From positions 1-41,611 of the forward strand of contig PJAB01000111.1 of assembly GCA_002887195.1 (NCBI GenBank): a DNA stretch of 41,611 bases. The letters run 5' to 3'. The DNA comes from Chrysochromulina parva (taxonomy: Eukaryota; Haptophyta; Prymnesiales; Chrysochromulinaceae). This document shows positions 27,981 to 38,123 of the stretch, piece after piece (the first letter of the stretch is position 1; each line of letters opens with the position of its first letter). Below the pieces are notes generated by a model. The model made no database searches. It worked only from the letters and a program-made list of their open reading frames with translations, and was not told the origin of the DNA. A program made the translations under genes and the position numbers.

Positions 27981-28658
27981 TCATGTGTCCAGCTCCGCAA
28001 AGGCGGCAGCATGGGCGAGGCCTTCTCCGAACATATCGGTCTCCTCATCGGGCGCGTGTACGATGACCGCGAGCCGCTGTCGGAGCGCCGCCTCTGTGAG
28101 CATGCCCGGAGGTGGCGGCTTGCCTAGCCGCAGGTCGCGAGCGGCACGTTCCTCATCTGTGAACGCACGGAACGGTGGTCCCGCCGCTCGATTGCGATCG
28201 AGCTTGGGCGGCTCTTTGCGGCATGCCGTGGACCATTCCTTGCAAGCGTCGGCGCGCAGTTGCGAGAGGCTCGCTCCAGAGTACAGGGCCTCACTCAGCT
28301 CGTTATCCCAGCCCTCGTCGAGCAGTGCAGCGCATGCGAGCTTGATGGTCGCACACTCGCGGCCGCATGGCCCATCCTCTTTATGCCGCTCAAGCTCAAG
28401 CCGGTCACCACTCTCGACCAGATCAATCGAACGCATCCAACCACCCGCTGAGGATTCGGGGTTTTGCACATCCTCGAGCGCGCTGAGGATGGACGCCTCC
28501 TCTTTACGCAGCCCAGGATTGCGCTCGAGATGGCCGTGCAGCTCACCGATCAGCAATTCGCAAACGCCGCAGCGAATGTACTTCACGTCCCCTTGGATGC
28601 CCTGTGACGACGCCAGGCTCGTCTGGAGCACAATGATCATGCACAACGTGCGGCGCAT
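27981..28658 (-). CDS. saposin-like secretory-pathway protein
   Basis: 225 residues from the ATG at 28658. The frame opens earlier, but the start chosen gives a clean signal peptide, [20 protein letters not shown]. The mature part begins [17 protein letters not shown] and continues with DVQNP, then a [16 protein letters not shown] stretch and [14 protein letters not shown]. This cysteine spacing is like MZB1/canopy and saposin-B type proteins of algae and protists. The C-terminal part (ACKEWSTAC, then [10 protein letters not shown]) is also typical of that protist group. Residence in the ER lumen and a chaperone-like role are inferred. It sits ~130 bp from each neighbour on the same strand. 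Confidence 0.7.
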   Translation of the reverse strand: MRRTLCMIIVLQTSLASSQGIQGDVKYIRCGVCELLIGELHGHLERNPGLRKEEASILSALEDVQNPESSAGGWMRSIDLVESGDRLELERHKEDGPCGRECATIKLACAALLDEGWDNELSEALYSGASLSQLRADACKEWSTACRKEPPKLDRNRAAGPPFRAFTDEERAARDLRLGKPPPPGMLTEAALRQRLAVIVHAPDEETDMFGEGLAHAAAFAELDT

Positions 28659-28794
28659 AGGGGTCCCGAGATCGCTTGTATCGACGCGCACACCGCTAGC
28701 GCTTTGGAGACGAGTGAATCCACTTTGTGTGAACATGCTGCATGAACATGCATTTCTCTTCCGCTGGACCCCAACAGTACAAATGAACAGAATC

Positions 28795-30996
28795 CTAGGG
28801 TGTGTCCGCATGATCTCGCCAATACTTTGGCTGGGATCGCAGTGGGGCTTCCGAACCTCGGCGCTGGAGCTTCGTAGTCGTAGTTGGCGAGCTCAGGAGC
28901 GGCTCAGGAACGAGCTCAGGAAGTCGGCGACCTCGACGTTTGGGTGGTGAGGGCAAGGGCGGTGTCGGCGGCGGCGGCGGGGCGGTAGGAGGTGGTGAGG
29001 GCGGGGGCGGCGGCGGCGAGGGCGAGGGCGGTGTCGGCGGCGGCGGGGCGGGAGGAGGTGGTGAAGGCGAGGGCGGTGGCGGCGAGGGCGATGGCGGTGT
29101 CGGCGGCAGAGGTGAGGGTGGCGGCGGCGTGGGCGGAGGTTGCGATGGATCGGACGACGGTGCAGATGGGGCTTGGCCACTCTGGTCAGCATCCCGCTCT
29201 CGGAACAGATCCACGGCCTGAATCTCGGCCTCGAGATAGACCTCTTGAACATCCCCAGTCGCGGTCCGCTGAAAGGTAGCAGCGGGGTCGGTGGAGCAAC
29301 TTGTGCTCGTCACGTTGTACTTAGAAGACGCCAGGGATGCCGTGCCGCCGAGCATGATATTCACGCCGGGGGATCCCATCGGCTTTTCGGACAGTCCGAC
29401 GAGGTGAAGAGCATCGCCGAGGCACTGGTCAGCACCTGGAGCACCGTTCCAGCAGTCCTCGACGTACATCGTGCGGTCGGTGTAGCTGCTCGACACGGTT
29501 GCAAACGGGTTCGGGGGGCGCACGAAGCTGCAGTCGAATCGTGAGCCGGACACACTGAATCTGCGGAAGATGGAGAACTGCCTATCAACCTCCTTTCGAA
29601 TGAGTGTGAACGTCGCGACCTTGGGGTTGTCTCTCATCGAGCTGAGCTCCTTATTCCACGCCTTCATCGCCTTCTCGTTACGCGTGATCGTGCAATTCGA
29701 CGCCGCATCGTCCTTTAAGTACGACGGGCCCGTATTCGCGTTGACCCACTGTGGGAACATCTTGACCGTGATCGTGCAGTCCGATGGGAGGCATACGTAT
29801 GCGGGCACGCTCGCACAGACTTGGTCGCGGATGCGGACAAAGTACTCACCGAGGTCGTAATGCAACCCCTCATACAGCAATGGAGACTCACCGACGAGAC
29901 TCTTGTCCGGCTGCATGCCCATCGGCTTGGATCTGAGCTTCCCGATCCTCTGAGTCAGCTGCGTGTTGTTCTTCTGTATGAGTACACCATTGTCCGCGTT
30001 GAAGATGGATCCAGGAAACACGCACCCAGGGGCCGCATTCGTCGACCACAGCCCGCTGGGATTCGCGAACGGCTCCCCAAGGTCGAACATGCACGGGTGG
30101 GTATTGAGGGCTGCCCCAAAGTCCGTCGTGCCGCTTCCGTGGTCAGAGACAATGACGAGCACCTGTGCGCGGAACGGATCCGGTGTCGGTGCGGGGGCTT
30201 CCTCGTCTGCAGGCTCGGTCTTCTCGGTCTTCTCGGTCGGAGGCTCGGTCGGATAGCCAACATCCCACGGGTAAATGATGGGCGGCGATGGCGTTGGCGT
30301 TGGCGGAGTCGGCGGTGCTGGCGGTGGCGGTGGCGGTGGCGGCGGCGGCGGGCGCCGCGGCGGTGGTGGCGGCGGGGGAGGCGGCGGTGGTTGGCGCAGC
30401 AGCGACGGTGGCTGGCGCAGCAGCGACGGTGGCGGCGGCGGCGGCGGCCTCGCTGCAACTGGTTGAGGCTCTGCTGCATGCTGCTGAGTCCACGCAGCCC
30501 TGCAGCAGTGCTGCTCAGGGCAAACGGACGACGCGAAGTAGCCAAAGCTGCACGCCGCGTCGCCGATGTCATATCCTGGGCGGCAGCACGCACCACCCGT
30601 GCCGCAGAAGCCTGGGCAAGCGCCACCCCGATGGCTGCAGTCGTTCCAGCATTCGCTGTTGCTGTTCAAGACCGGACCGAAGGGCTGTCCTGGGGTGAGT
30701 TCTGGCTCCGGTATCAGTGTGACTGTTGAATCCGGATCCGGTAGTTGCGCTGGCAACGGTGCAGCTGCGGGTGCCGGTGCTGGTGCCAGTGTGGGGGGTG
30801 GCGCTTCTGCCACATGCTGAAAAGGCGGCCACTTCGCGCAGAAGTAGGAGCCGCAGCTGCGGCTCGCCATTTTATGCTCTCGATCCGGATATAAATCCCC
30901 CGAAATCTCGATTGGCACGCCGATGAAGAGAATGGGGATGAGCAGCATGATGGGAACTGTAGAGCGGTCTGAGTTCCTTTTTAGGATTCGAAACAT
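28795..30996 (-). CDS. proline-rich type II membrane sulfotransferase-like protein
   Basis: 733 residues from the ATG at 30996 (MFRILKRNSDRSTV); earlier in-frame ATGs precede a less likely N-terminus. A membrane anchor at ~16-32 (IMLLIPILFIGVPIEI) is followed by a Cys-rich module (~115-165: ECWNDCSHRGGACPGFCG, then CCRPGYD). A long polyproline region follows (~176-245). The catalytic domain starts at LVIVSDHGSGTTDF (~280-293), which looks like a 5'-phosphosulfate-binding loop of PAPS sulfotransferases, followed by GEPF. RKEVDRQFSIFRRF (~462-476) may be the 3'-phosphate-binding region. Several NxS/T sequons occur. The C-terminus is a second Pro/Ser-rich tail (~613-690), as in hydroxyproline-rich wall glycoproteins. 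Golgi sulfation of cell-surface glycans is inferred, and the acceptor is unknown. Confidence 0.7.
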   Translation of the reverse strand: MFRILKRNSDRSTVPIMLLIPILFIGVPIEISGDLYPDREHKMASRSCGSYFCAKWPPFQHVAEAPPPTLAPAPAPAAAPLPAQLPDPDSTVTLIPEPELTPGQPFGPVLNSNSECWNDCSHRGGACPGFCGTGGACCRPGYDIGDAACSFGYFASSVCPEQHCCRAAWTQQHAAEPQPVAARPPPPPPPSLLRQPPSLLRQPPPPPPPPPPPRRPPPPPPPPPPPAPPTPPTPTPSPPIIYPWDVGYPTEPPTEKTEKTEPADEEAPAPTPDPFRAQVLVIVSDHGSGTTDFGAALNTHPCMFDLGEPFANPSGLWSTNAAPGCVFPGSIFNADNGVLIQKNNTQLTQRIGKLRSKPMGMQPDKSLVGESPLLYEGLHYDLGEYFVRIRDQVCASVPAYVCLPSDCTITVKMFPQWVNANTGPSYLKDDAASNCTITRNEKAMKAWNKELSSMRDNPKVATFTLIRKEVDRQFSIFRRFSVSGSRFDCSFVRPPNPFATVSSSYTDRTMYVEDCWNGAPGADQCLGDALHLVGLSEKPMGSPGVNIMLGGTASLASSKYNVTSTSCSTDPAATFQRTATGDVQEVYLEAEIQAVDLFRERDADQSGQAPSAPSSDPSQPPPTPPPPSPLPPTPPSPSPPPPSPSPPPPAPPPPTPPSPSPPPPPPSPPPTAPPPPPTPPLPSPPKRRGRRLPELVPEPLLSSPTTTTKLQRRGSEAPLRSQPKYWRDHADTP
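28930..29160 (-). repeat. coding Pro/Ser-Pro repeat, C-terminal tail of the sulfotransferase-like protein
   Basis: Imperfect CCGCCGCC/TCGCCGCC-type repeats encode PPPPSPxPP units. A second such tract, polyproline with a duplicated SLLRQPP unit, lies at ~30310-30460 in the same gene. Confidence 0.85.
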
Positions 30997-31444
30997 CTTT
31001 CTCCTTTTTAGGTTTAAAAACGTCCTGGATGGGTCCTGGAGGGGTAGGTGAGAGGCGCGTGGGTTTGGCTTGGCAGGCGAGGTCGCATCTACAGTCAGCA
31101 TGGAGGGGTTCATCTTTGATCCACGAGCTCTCCGGGAGAAGCACCAAGAGTTTGAGACGCAACAGACGGGGTTCCGCATTATGGGGTGCCGGGCGAACCA
31201 ATGAGCAACATTCACGCAAACAACATTCATCACCACAAACCACCATCACAAAGCCAAAACACATGAATACATGTAGTAGCATGAATACTGCATGAAAAGG
31301 TTGCACCGAGTCTTTCCGTTTCGTAAGAGAAGGTGGAGATTTTCAAACTCGCGGACATTCCGATTTTTGCATGCACGAACCAGATCGTTGGTCTTGTCTT
31401 CTCCGTTCATGTGAATTTTTGTTGGCTTCACTGCATTTTTCGCT
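30997..31444. other. divergent intergenic region
   Basis: It lies between the ATGs of the minus-strand sulfotransferase-like gene and the plus-strand EF-hand/armadillo gene. No further gene is visible. It probably holds the promoters of both. Confidence 0.5.
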
Positions 31445-31954
31445 ATGTTGGCTTCCACTGCAGCTTCCACGACGTTTGAGGCCCTAAGCGTAAACGAGTT
31501 CTTCGACGCGTGCCCGAACAGCATGAGCACCACGGACACGCGCACTGTCAGTGAAATCTCAGACTACCTTGTGCAAAAGTGCACGTTGGAGCATGCGACC
31601 CAGATACTCTTGGTGCTTGACCTGAACAAGGACGGGATCATCGGCCGCAACGAGTTTGTCAAAGGCCACAAGGCGGGCACCTTGGCCGTCATAAAGAAAA
31701 TAGAGAGAATGGCTTCAGGCAGCCTTGAGGCACTTGTGGCGCTCACTCGCAACGGCGATGCTGAAGATAAGACGAGCGCAGCGGGCGCGTTGTCGATTCT
31801 GGCGCGAGACAGTGCTGCCAACAAGGCGGCGATCGTGGCGGCGGGCGGCATTGAGGCGCTTGTAGCGCTCACCCGCGATGGCGACGCTACATGCAAGGCG
31901 GCCGCAGCTGGCGCGTTGGCAACTCTTTTGTCTGGTGCTGAGGCGATTGCATAA
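31445..31954 (+). CDS. small EF-hand plus armadillo-repeat protein
   Basis: 169 residues from the ATG at 31445, with no intron. One canonical EF-hand loop runs from D59 to E70 (DLNKDGIIGRNE), with D59, N61, D63, I65 and E70 in ligand positions, so it should bind calcium. Residues ~93-165 form nearly two armadillo repeats (LEALVALTRNGDAEDKTSAA, AAGGIEALVALTRDGDA), which usually mediate protein binding. Arm arrays normally have many more repeats, so this may be a truncated member of a larger family. A small calcium-dependent adaptor is inferred. It converges on the MsrA gene. Confidence 0.72.
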   Translation: MLASTAASTTFEALSVNEFFDACPNSMSTTDTRTVSEISDYLVQKCTLEHATQILLVLDLNKDGIIGRNEFVKGHKAGTLAVIKKIERMASGSLEALVALTRNGDAEDKTSAAGALSILARDSAANKAAIVAAGGIEALVALTRDGDATCKAAAAGALATLLSGAEAIA

Positions 31955-32348
31955 CACAGGACGCAGCCACGAGGCTCACTTCACACCTCAGTGTGCTCAT
32001 CAGGCTCAGCTCAGGTTTTGAGTGACGTGAGTTTTGTCTTGAACAAGCCACCCTCTAGTTCAAAGGACCTCCCGTAAACCTCCCGGTGTGTGGTGGGAGA
32101 ATTTTAGGTGCTGCGGGCGTCTACGACGTGAGCGTCGAGAGCTCGTCACTACGTCGTCAGCCGGTGCGCAGTTGGTTCTTGTATCATGTTGTATCGACGG
32201 ATGTATAGTACGAACAATTGAGGTTTTTGATCCGCCGCTCGTCAGAACGATCGCCTGTGAGAGCTCACTTGACATACAGCCTCTCCAAGCATCGCCCCAC
32301 ACAAATCTTAAATCGCGCCTCTCCTCACGGCCTCTCCTATCCTCCCTC
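31955..32348. other. convergent 3' flanks
   Basis: It lies between the stop codons of the EF-hand/armadillo gene (plus) and MsrA (minus). Only short motif-free ORFs are present. Nothing can be supported as a gene. Confidence 0.55.
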
Positions 32349-33259
32349 TCATAGTCCTGCGATGCCGATGCCGATCATGCCATTCGGGCAGCCCAAGTCA
32401 ACAATGCGGCCCTGCTTGAGCAAGGCGTTTGCCAGGCCGTTGTAGCTGTTTGGGTAGTTCTCGTCAAATTTGAACCCGTCGTGGAATTGGTGATAGGGCT
32501 CCGCTTGGTAGAACGGAAATGTGTTTGTGTCCATGATGAATGCCACCGCGCGCGCATCGGGGTCGTCGCCCTTGCCATTGGCGAAATCCAGCTTGTCGCC
32601 GTTGGCGATCGATGCCTTGACCACGGCCTGAGCGAGCGGTGATTTGGTGCCGCCCGGCAGGCCGACGACATTGCGATACTCAAGGCCACGGTCCCCAAAC
32701 TGGTCAGGGCGATTACCGTTCTCATCAAAGAGCTTGGCGTACTCGGCCGCGAACTCCGGCACGCTGCTCGGTGGGATCCGTAGGCGCACCACCTCCGCGT
32801 GGCCGAGCGAACCGTAGTCCGACACTTGTAGCGCATTGTGGTAGCACACCTTGCCATCCTTCGCACCTGCTTTGCCGCCAGCATAGCCCACCAGTGCTGT
32901 AAGCTCACTGTCCTTGCGGCCCAGAATGCGACGCTCCGCCTCCACAAATTCGTGCTGAACGTGCCAGAAGCCTGCGAAGGTCAACACGAGTCGAGAGAGG
33001 TGGAACGGCACAATGAAAGCGTGTGAACGGCACAATGATAGCATGGGAGTCTGGGAGTCTTGCATCGCTCACAGCCGCAACCAAAGTAGACGTCGATCAG
33101 CTCCTCGTCTGCAGCTCGTGCAGGCATACAGGGCGCAGCCAGAGCCGCAGCAGCGGCCGACAGTGCACCACGGCGACTGATCAACGAGGTTTTAGCAGCA
33201 GCCGCACTCGCGATAGCGACCAAGCATGAGAAAACGCGCATCTCAACAGGAAACTTCAT
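32349..33259 (-). CDS. msrA: peptide methionine sulfoxide reductase A, lumen-targeted, 2 exons
   Basis: Exon 1 is 33259-33073 and exon 2 is 32971-32349, a protein of 269 residues. The 101-bp intron (GTGAGCG...CAG) splits the catalytic cysteine codon after its first base; joining gives VYFGCGCFWHVQHEF with C63 as the sulfenate-forming residue. The family motifs VGYAGG, VCYHN and LGHAEVV follow. The enzyme reduces methionine-S-sulfoxide in proteins. The N-terminus has a Tat signal, SRRGALSAAAAALAAP, ending ARA/A, so a thylakoid-lumen location is likely, as for the VOC protein at 3703. The C-terminal half is longer than in bacterial MsrA. C61 in GCGCFW could also take part in chemistry. Nearby intron repeats are listed separately. 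Confidence 0.92.
33003..33060 (+). repeat. two short tandem duplications inside the MsrA intron
   Basis: GAACGGCACAATGAAAGC (33003-33020) is repeated at 33025-33042 with one change. GGGAGTCT is duplicated at 33045-33060. Together they make up over half of the 101-bp intron. Confidence 0.85.
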
Positions 33260-33918
33260 GTAAATGACCTGGTGACCTGTGCCGCTGGGCTGTGGGAATT
33301 CAACTCACGTGATTCACGTTCACGTTAAATTGCCCTCTCGTGAGAATTCAACTCTAGTGATCGGAGAGCGCCGAAGGGCTGATCATGTGGGGAAGCTTGG
33401 GCTGAGTGATGTGTGAAACATCTCAGTGTGGAACCATTGGCATTGTGGGTGCCACTACTGTGGAACCCAATTGGTGAGTGAGTGAGTGAGTGAGTGACGA
33501 GTGAGTGAGTGAGTGAGTGAGTGAGTGAGTGAGAACCATTTCAGACAGCTCTGCCGAGTTGACCCTGGACTGTTATCTGTTCAGTGCCTGACATGGTCAA
33601 TAAACCTACCCATTGCTCCGCGTATCTGCCGACGGACGGAAGCCACATGGCCAGTGAGAGACGCTATAAAAATTGTGAGCTGACTCAGGGAGCAGGGACC
33701 GTGACCTGCTAAGAACTTACAAGCGCTGCACGCTCGGAGACGGCTGTGGCTGCGTGCTGGCGAGGCAGCTGTCCGCACTTTGGTCGCGGCGCGGGACTTG
33801 GCCGGCGACTTCGCAGGGGCCGGGGCGCCCCCGGCACGCCCATGGACCAAGACAGCGGCCATCGCGGCCACGGCCTCCAGCTTCGCTGGTTTGAACGAGC
33901 AAGACGCCTCGTCGCCGT
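33260..33918. other. repeat-rich intergenic region
   Basis: No gene is visible. Contents: an imperfect direct repeat around GAATTCAACTC (33296 and 33343), the GTGA microsatellite at 33474-33533, and an isolated TATAAAAA at 33666. The minus-strand VTT gene ends at 33919. Confidence 0.5.
33474..33533 (+). repeat. (GTGA)n microsatellite
   Basis: About 60 bases of GTGA units, interrupted once near 33497-33500 by an ACGA variant. Confidence 0.95.
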
Positions 33919-34563
33919 CTACTCAGTGAGCCCGGGCTTGAGCTGCGCACTCGCGAAGCGGCTAAACATGGAGAAGCAGCCGAAGAGGCAGATGGCCATC
34001 ACGACCTTGGACACCAGGTTGGCTGTCGAGTCCTCCGAGGCCTTGCCCGCAATGATGTTGGCGATGCTCCCCGCTGATGAGCCTGCAAGGACCCACACTC
34101 CCGACCACATCGTGTTGAAGAACACGGCGATGAGTAAGTACCGGCGCATCGTGACGAGCTCGGGGGGGAAGATGCTCAGCGCGTAGAGTTTGAAGGGCGT
34201 CGGCATCGGCGCCGCGCGGAGCGTGCTCATCGTCTGGATCGGAAGCTCATGAAGCTCCCGCAGCAGATGCTTGTGGTATCTTCGCCAGCTGGGCCGTGAG
34301 TCTAGCTGGCGAAGAATCAGCGGCTGCAAGAAGGTGCGGCCGAGGAACAGCGCGAGCACGTTGCCGAGCGTCTTCCCCGATGCGGACGTGATCATCGCCA
34401 CATGCTTGCTGAAGCAGAAGCCAGCGGTGAGCTCAATCGGTGTCGTTGGAAGGCAGAGCGCGGTCCACGCAGAAAGTGCTAGTACGTAGCCGATCTGCCC
34501 GGGCAGGCCGAGCTTCGAGAGGTTTTCCAGTGCTTCGAGCACGGGCGCGACCAAAGCCGCCAT
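33919..34563 (-). CDS. VTT/DedA (TVP38/TMEM41)-family membrane protein
   Basis: 214 residues from the ATG at 34563, with no intron. The core VTT signature is present: LCLPTTPIELTAGFCFSKHV, a glycine-rich GKTLGNVLALFLGR segment, and a later hydrophobic pair around YLLIAVFFNTMWSGVWVLAG and VMAICLFGCFSMF. Four to five membrane segments are likely. The family includes lipid scramblases of the ER and endosomes (TMEM41B, VMP1) and bacterial DedA proteins. A role in lipid movement is inferred from the family. The gene is divergent from the PH-domain gene (191 bp between ATGs). Confidence 0.8.
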   Translation of the reverse strand: MAALVAPVLEALENLSKLGLPGQIGYVLALSAWTALCLPTTPIELTAGFCFSKHVAMITSASGKTLGNVLALFLGRTFLQPLILRQLDSRPSWRRYHKHLLRELHELPIQTMSTLRAAPMPTPFKLYALSIFPPELVTMRRYLLIAVFFNTMWSGVWVLAGSSAGSIANIIAGKASEDSTANLVSKVVMAICLFGCFSMFSRFASAQLKPGLTE

Positions 34564-34754
34564 TACAAAGTCTCGAAGGCGGTTGTGGAATCGAAGATCT
34601 CGCTCAACATCTCCGTCGGCCCCATCTCAAGAACGCCCATCTCTTTCGAGGGGAGCAAGGATCATCCCCGTATGTCGCACCTAAACGAGATGAAACTTTA
34701 ATACATGTACAAGTTCGAGGAGGAAGGTGCTCGGGTTGTGTAGGAAGTCCAGAA

Positions 34755-35999
34755 ATGGTTCTCTTCACGTCGATTGGCCAGGTTCCGACGCCGCTGCGAG
34801 GTGTGCTGCTCAAAAAGCACCGAAGATCGCACCTGGCGATCAGCTGGGGACGACGCTTCTTTGAGGTCGACGACGAGCGCGGTATCTTGTACTACTTCCA
34901 CACTCGCGCCTCGCAGGACTGGGAAGACGCTCGTGGCGACATCTCTCTCGCAGGGCTCATATCAGTGCGCGCCATCGACGTATACGCCGGTCCGCATGCC
35001 TTTGAGATCCGACACCGCAGGACGAGCGCCGAGGCCGTGGAGGCTGGCGTGCCCTTTGGCTCCACTCTCAAGCTACTGCTGCGGGCTTCTTCAAAGGCTG
35101 AGCAGCAGCGATGGATTCACGGGCTACAGGCGCGCATCGGCGATGACCAGCAGGGCGGCGGTGCGCACGAGGCGGCGGCCTCATCACAGACCATTTTCCC
35201 GCTCGCGTCGAGCAGCGCCCGCATCGCTCCGCCCGCGCCGTCGTCGTCGCCTTCACCAGTCACCACTGCTCAACGCCATTCACCGGCGACCTCGGTCGTG
35301 ACGAGCGCCATCGAGTCGGCGACGCTCGCGGCCACCCGTGCAGCCGTGCGCGCAGCGAGCGTCGCGGCAGCCGCCCAAATCTGCGTCGCGATGGGTGCCA
35401 CGGAGCTTGCCGAGTCGGCAAGCATCCGCCGCGGGTCGGACAGGCATCAGCAGGTAGACCTGAGCACCTTTCTCCTTCAGCGACAGCAAGAGGTCTGGGC
35501 CGAACTCGCGAGCCAGGGCGGCCTCGAGGACGAGTTGCTGCCCGAAGTCTTTGTGCCGCTGCCCGACTCCGACGAGGATCACTCGCCAAAGAGCCCAACC
35601 GACTGCTCACTCGGAGCGATCGCCCTCTCGGATGCGGCCACTAGTCAGCTTCGTCATCTTCGACAGCTCCACGCGCTCGCCCTCTCGGATGCGGCGCGCC
35701 GCTTTGCGGGCAGCGGCTGCTGCCGGTGCATTCCACGGCCGCCCGAGCCGCGCTCGCCAATGTCGCACCCACGCTCGCCAAGGCAGCACCCGCTGCCATC
35801 GAGCCCTGTTGACGCGCTGGACGTGGCGCCGACGAAGCTGACGAAGCTGACGCCTGTGCAGCTGCAGTTGCAGATGATGATCGCGATGGGCGCGACGCCC
35901 GTGACCGCACAGGGATTCAAGGGCTCCTCGCGTGCGGCAGCCGTCCTCTTTGAGCATTCGCCCAAGGAGTCGGACCTCATCTACGCTGCATTTAGCTGA
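34755..35999 (+). CDS. PH-domain protein
   Basis: 414 residues from the ATG at 34755. The frame extends upstream but that overlaps the divergent VTT gene. Residues ~12-125 form a pleckstrin-homology domain: LRGVLLKKHRRSHLAISWGR, RRFFEVDDERGILYYF, then AFEIRHR and the C-terminal helix SSKAEQQRWIHGLQARI with its invariant tryptophan. Such domains bind phosphoinositides or proteins at membranes. The rest is Ala/Ser/Pro-rich with alanine-rich helices (~185-225) and no other domain I recognise. Membrane recruitment is inferred. A 1.2-kb gene-poor stretch follows. Confidence 0.75.
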   Translation: MVLFTSIGQVPTPLRGVLLKKHRRSHLAISWGRRFFEVDDERGILYYFHTRASQDWEDARGDISLAGLISVRAIDVYAGPHAFEIRHRRTSAEAVEAGVPFGSTLKLLLRASSKAEQQRWIHGLQARIGDDQQGGGAHEAAASSQTIFPLASSSARIAPPAPSSSPSPVTTAQRHSPATSVVTSAIESATLAATRAAVRAASVAAAAQICVAMGATELAESASIRRGSDRHQQVDLSTFLLQRQQEVWAELASQGGLEDELLPEVFVPLPDSDEDHSPKSPTDCSLGAIALSDAATSQLRHLRQLHALALSDAARRFAGSGCCRCIPRPPEPRSPMSHPRSPRQHPLPSSPVDALDVAPTKLTKLTPVQLQLQMMIAMGATPVTAQGFKGSSRAAAVLFEHSPKESDLIYAAFS

Positions 36000-37229
36000 C
36001 CTGGTGTGCTGTGTGAGTGCGCCTCGGCTGAGGACAGGGTCAGGCCTGGGCGCTTGTGATCCTTCTTTTAAGCATGATCTTTCTCGTTGTACATGTCATC
36101 CGAGTGGATAACCGGCGTGCCCTGCTGGTGCACCCCCTTGTACCTGCGCACGTGGCAGCTGGGCTGGTGGGCTCCAGCCGGGTCGTGATGTGTGCTCGCG
36201 CGTGCTGCAACCCCGCCCCGGTCTGGTGTATTTGATCGAGAAATAGCGCGTCGTTGGACTTTCTTGACACCTGAGTGAGTTTTCATCTGAACAAGCTCCA
36301 CCAGAGTTTGACTTTCTTGCGAGACGTGTCCCGGGAGGGGGTCAGTGGACGTTGCTTCAGTCATCCGAGCTCATCTTCTGCTCCTGGTACGTCCCCAAAC
36401 TCTCCCCCTCCCTTCGAGACCGAGACGTACTGAGACGACGCGACGATCGGATCTCGACGTGTTGAGGGTCGGCGGCCGGGGCGCCCGCGGGGCGCCTTCC
36501 CCGTATCTTTCCATCGCGTCCCGCAAACGGACGTTCGAGTCGACGAGGCCGCGGAGACGCGAGTCCGAGTGGAGAGCCGTGGCGAGCCGTGGGGCCGCTG
36601 GTGCGCATGCTCTGATCGCGTCGCCCGTTCGTCGTGCCGCTGCCGGACCGTAGTCACCGTGCGAGGGTCCATGGTTGTTTGTGTGACCGCGCGACCCGGC
36701 GCGTTCTGCCTTCTGCGCGATCGTTCCGGAGGGCGAGGCGACACCGCCTCCCGGCGAGACGGCCCTGCGCGCCAGAGGTCGGGTGCGCCGTGCGGAGAGC
36801 TGGCCCGCTGTGCGCGTCACACGACTGGGACATTTGCGGGTTGCAAAGCAGATTTAAGTTATAAGTACGTTATCCTCGGTTGCGCCCTACGAGTTACGAG
36901 AACGAGCCGAGCCCCCCTACAGTCTCCCTAGGGTGACTGAGTGGCAGCACATACCGAGACCACGTTCGGAGCATCTTGGAGGCTAGCCGCCCCTACCGAT
37001 CGATCGACGAGACACGAGAGACGCCTCGCGCTGCGCCTCGGTTGCGCCGCGCCCCCTTCACCCCAACCCTAGCCATCTCCCTGCTGCCAGCGCGCGGGAG
37101 CGCCGACGCGCGCACGAACGCACCCTGCCACGGTGCGCCCGCGCCCGCGATCGGCGCGCCACCTCCGAGCCGGACAGCCTTAGCTTTGCTTGAGAGCGCT
37201 GGGCCTGGGCCCACGCCCGCTGCCTGCTG
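36000..37229. other. gene-poor GC-rich region
   Basis: Short ORFs on both strands have Arg/Pro-rich translations with no motif. It contains a GC palindrome near 36478-36497 (GGGGCGCC...GGGGCGCC) that could form a hairpin, and two copies of TTGACTTTCTTG-like sequence near 36250 and 36308. No RNA gene was recognised. Confidence 0.45.
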
Positions 37230-38077
37230 TTAACGGTGTCCAGAGGGCTCACTGCCCCCATCGAGGGCAAGGCCTGCCAACAGATGGTCACAGTGCCCTA
37301 GAAGATCGTCCGAGTTCCCGAGGCTGCCTCCAAGCACGCCACCAGAGCTGCGCAGCCCATCATATCCTCCGAGATTCCCTCCGAGATTCCCTCCGAGGAG
37401 CGCCGAGGGCAGCGGCGGCATCCCTTGGCCCACGTGTATCGACGGAGCGGGCGCCGGCGCAGCAGCGGTGGAGGCTCCCCATAAGCCAGCGGCAGCTGCC
37501 CGCATCGACTGGGCCTCCATCGCGGACAGGCTTGGGACCCGATCCATCGACGACGGCACGGTGAAGCGAGCGGCGCCCGCGGGAGCAGACGTGCCCGGTG
37601 CGCCCGCGCCGCCACCGGAGGTGAGCCCTCCCCACAGATTCTCGGCCGCCTCGCGCATGGATGCCTCCTCGAGTGAAAATGAGGCGCTGCGTGCGCCGAG
37701 GCCACCAGCCCCCATGGCGCCGCCGGGCGGCCGGCCGCCGCCGCCACCAGTGTACGAGGCACCGCCGGTCGGGTTGAACGAGGGAGCGTTCGCGCTCATA
37801 CCGAATTGCGACCTTGGCGCGCTGGCATACAGGTGAGAATTGGTCATCGAAGGTCCACCGGTCATGAGAGACGCGCCCGACACAGCGCCTCCGTTCATGA
37901 GGGACGCGCCGGCAGCTGCAGCGGCGCCGCTGCCGCTGCCGCTGCCGCTGCCGCTGCTGCCGCCGCCGCCGCCGCGCATCTGGGCCGACCAGAGGAGCTC
38001 AGCAGCTGCGCGCTCGTCCGCTGCGCGCATCGACATGGCGCTGCTCATGCCGCCGCCGCCGCCGCCGAAATAGGGCA

Positions 38078-38123
<46 letters not shown>

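Noticed and set aside
33474..33533. Possible CRISPR-like array
   Set aside because: It is a simple four-base microsatellite without spacers.
33664..33672. TATAAAAA as a promoter for a plus-strand gene
   Set aside because: The only plus-strand frames downstream are antisense to the VTT gene and carry no motif.
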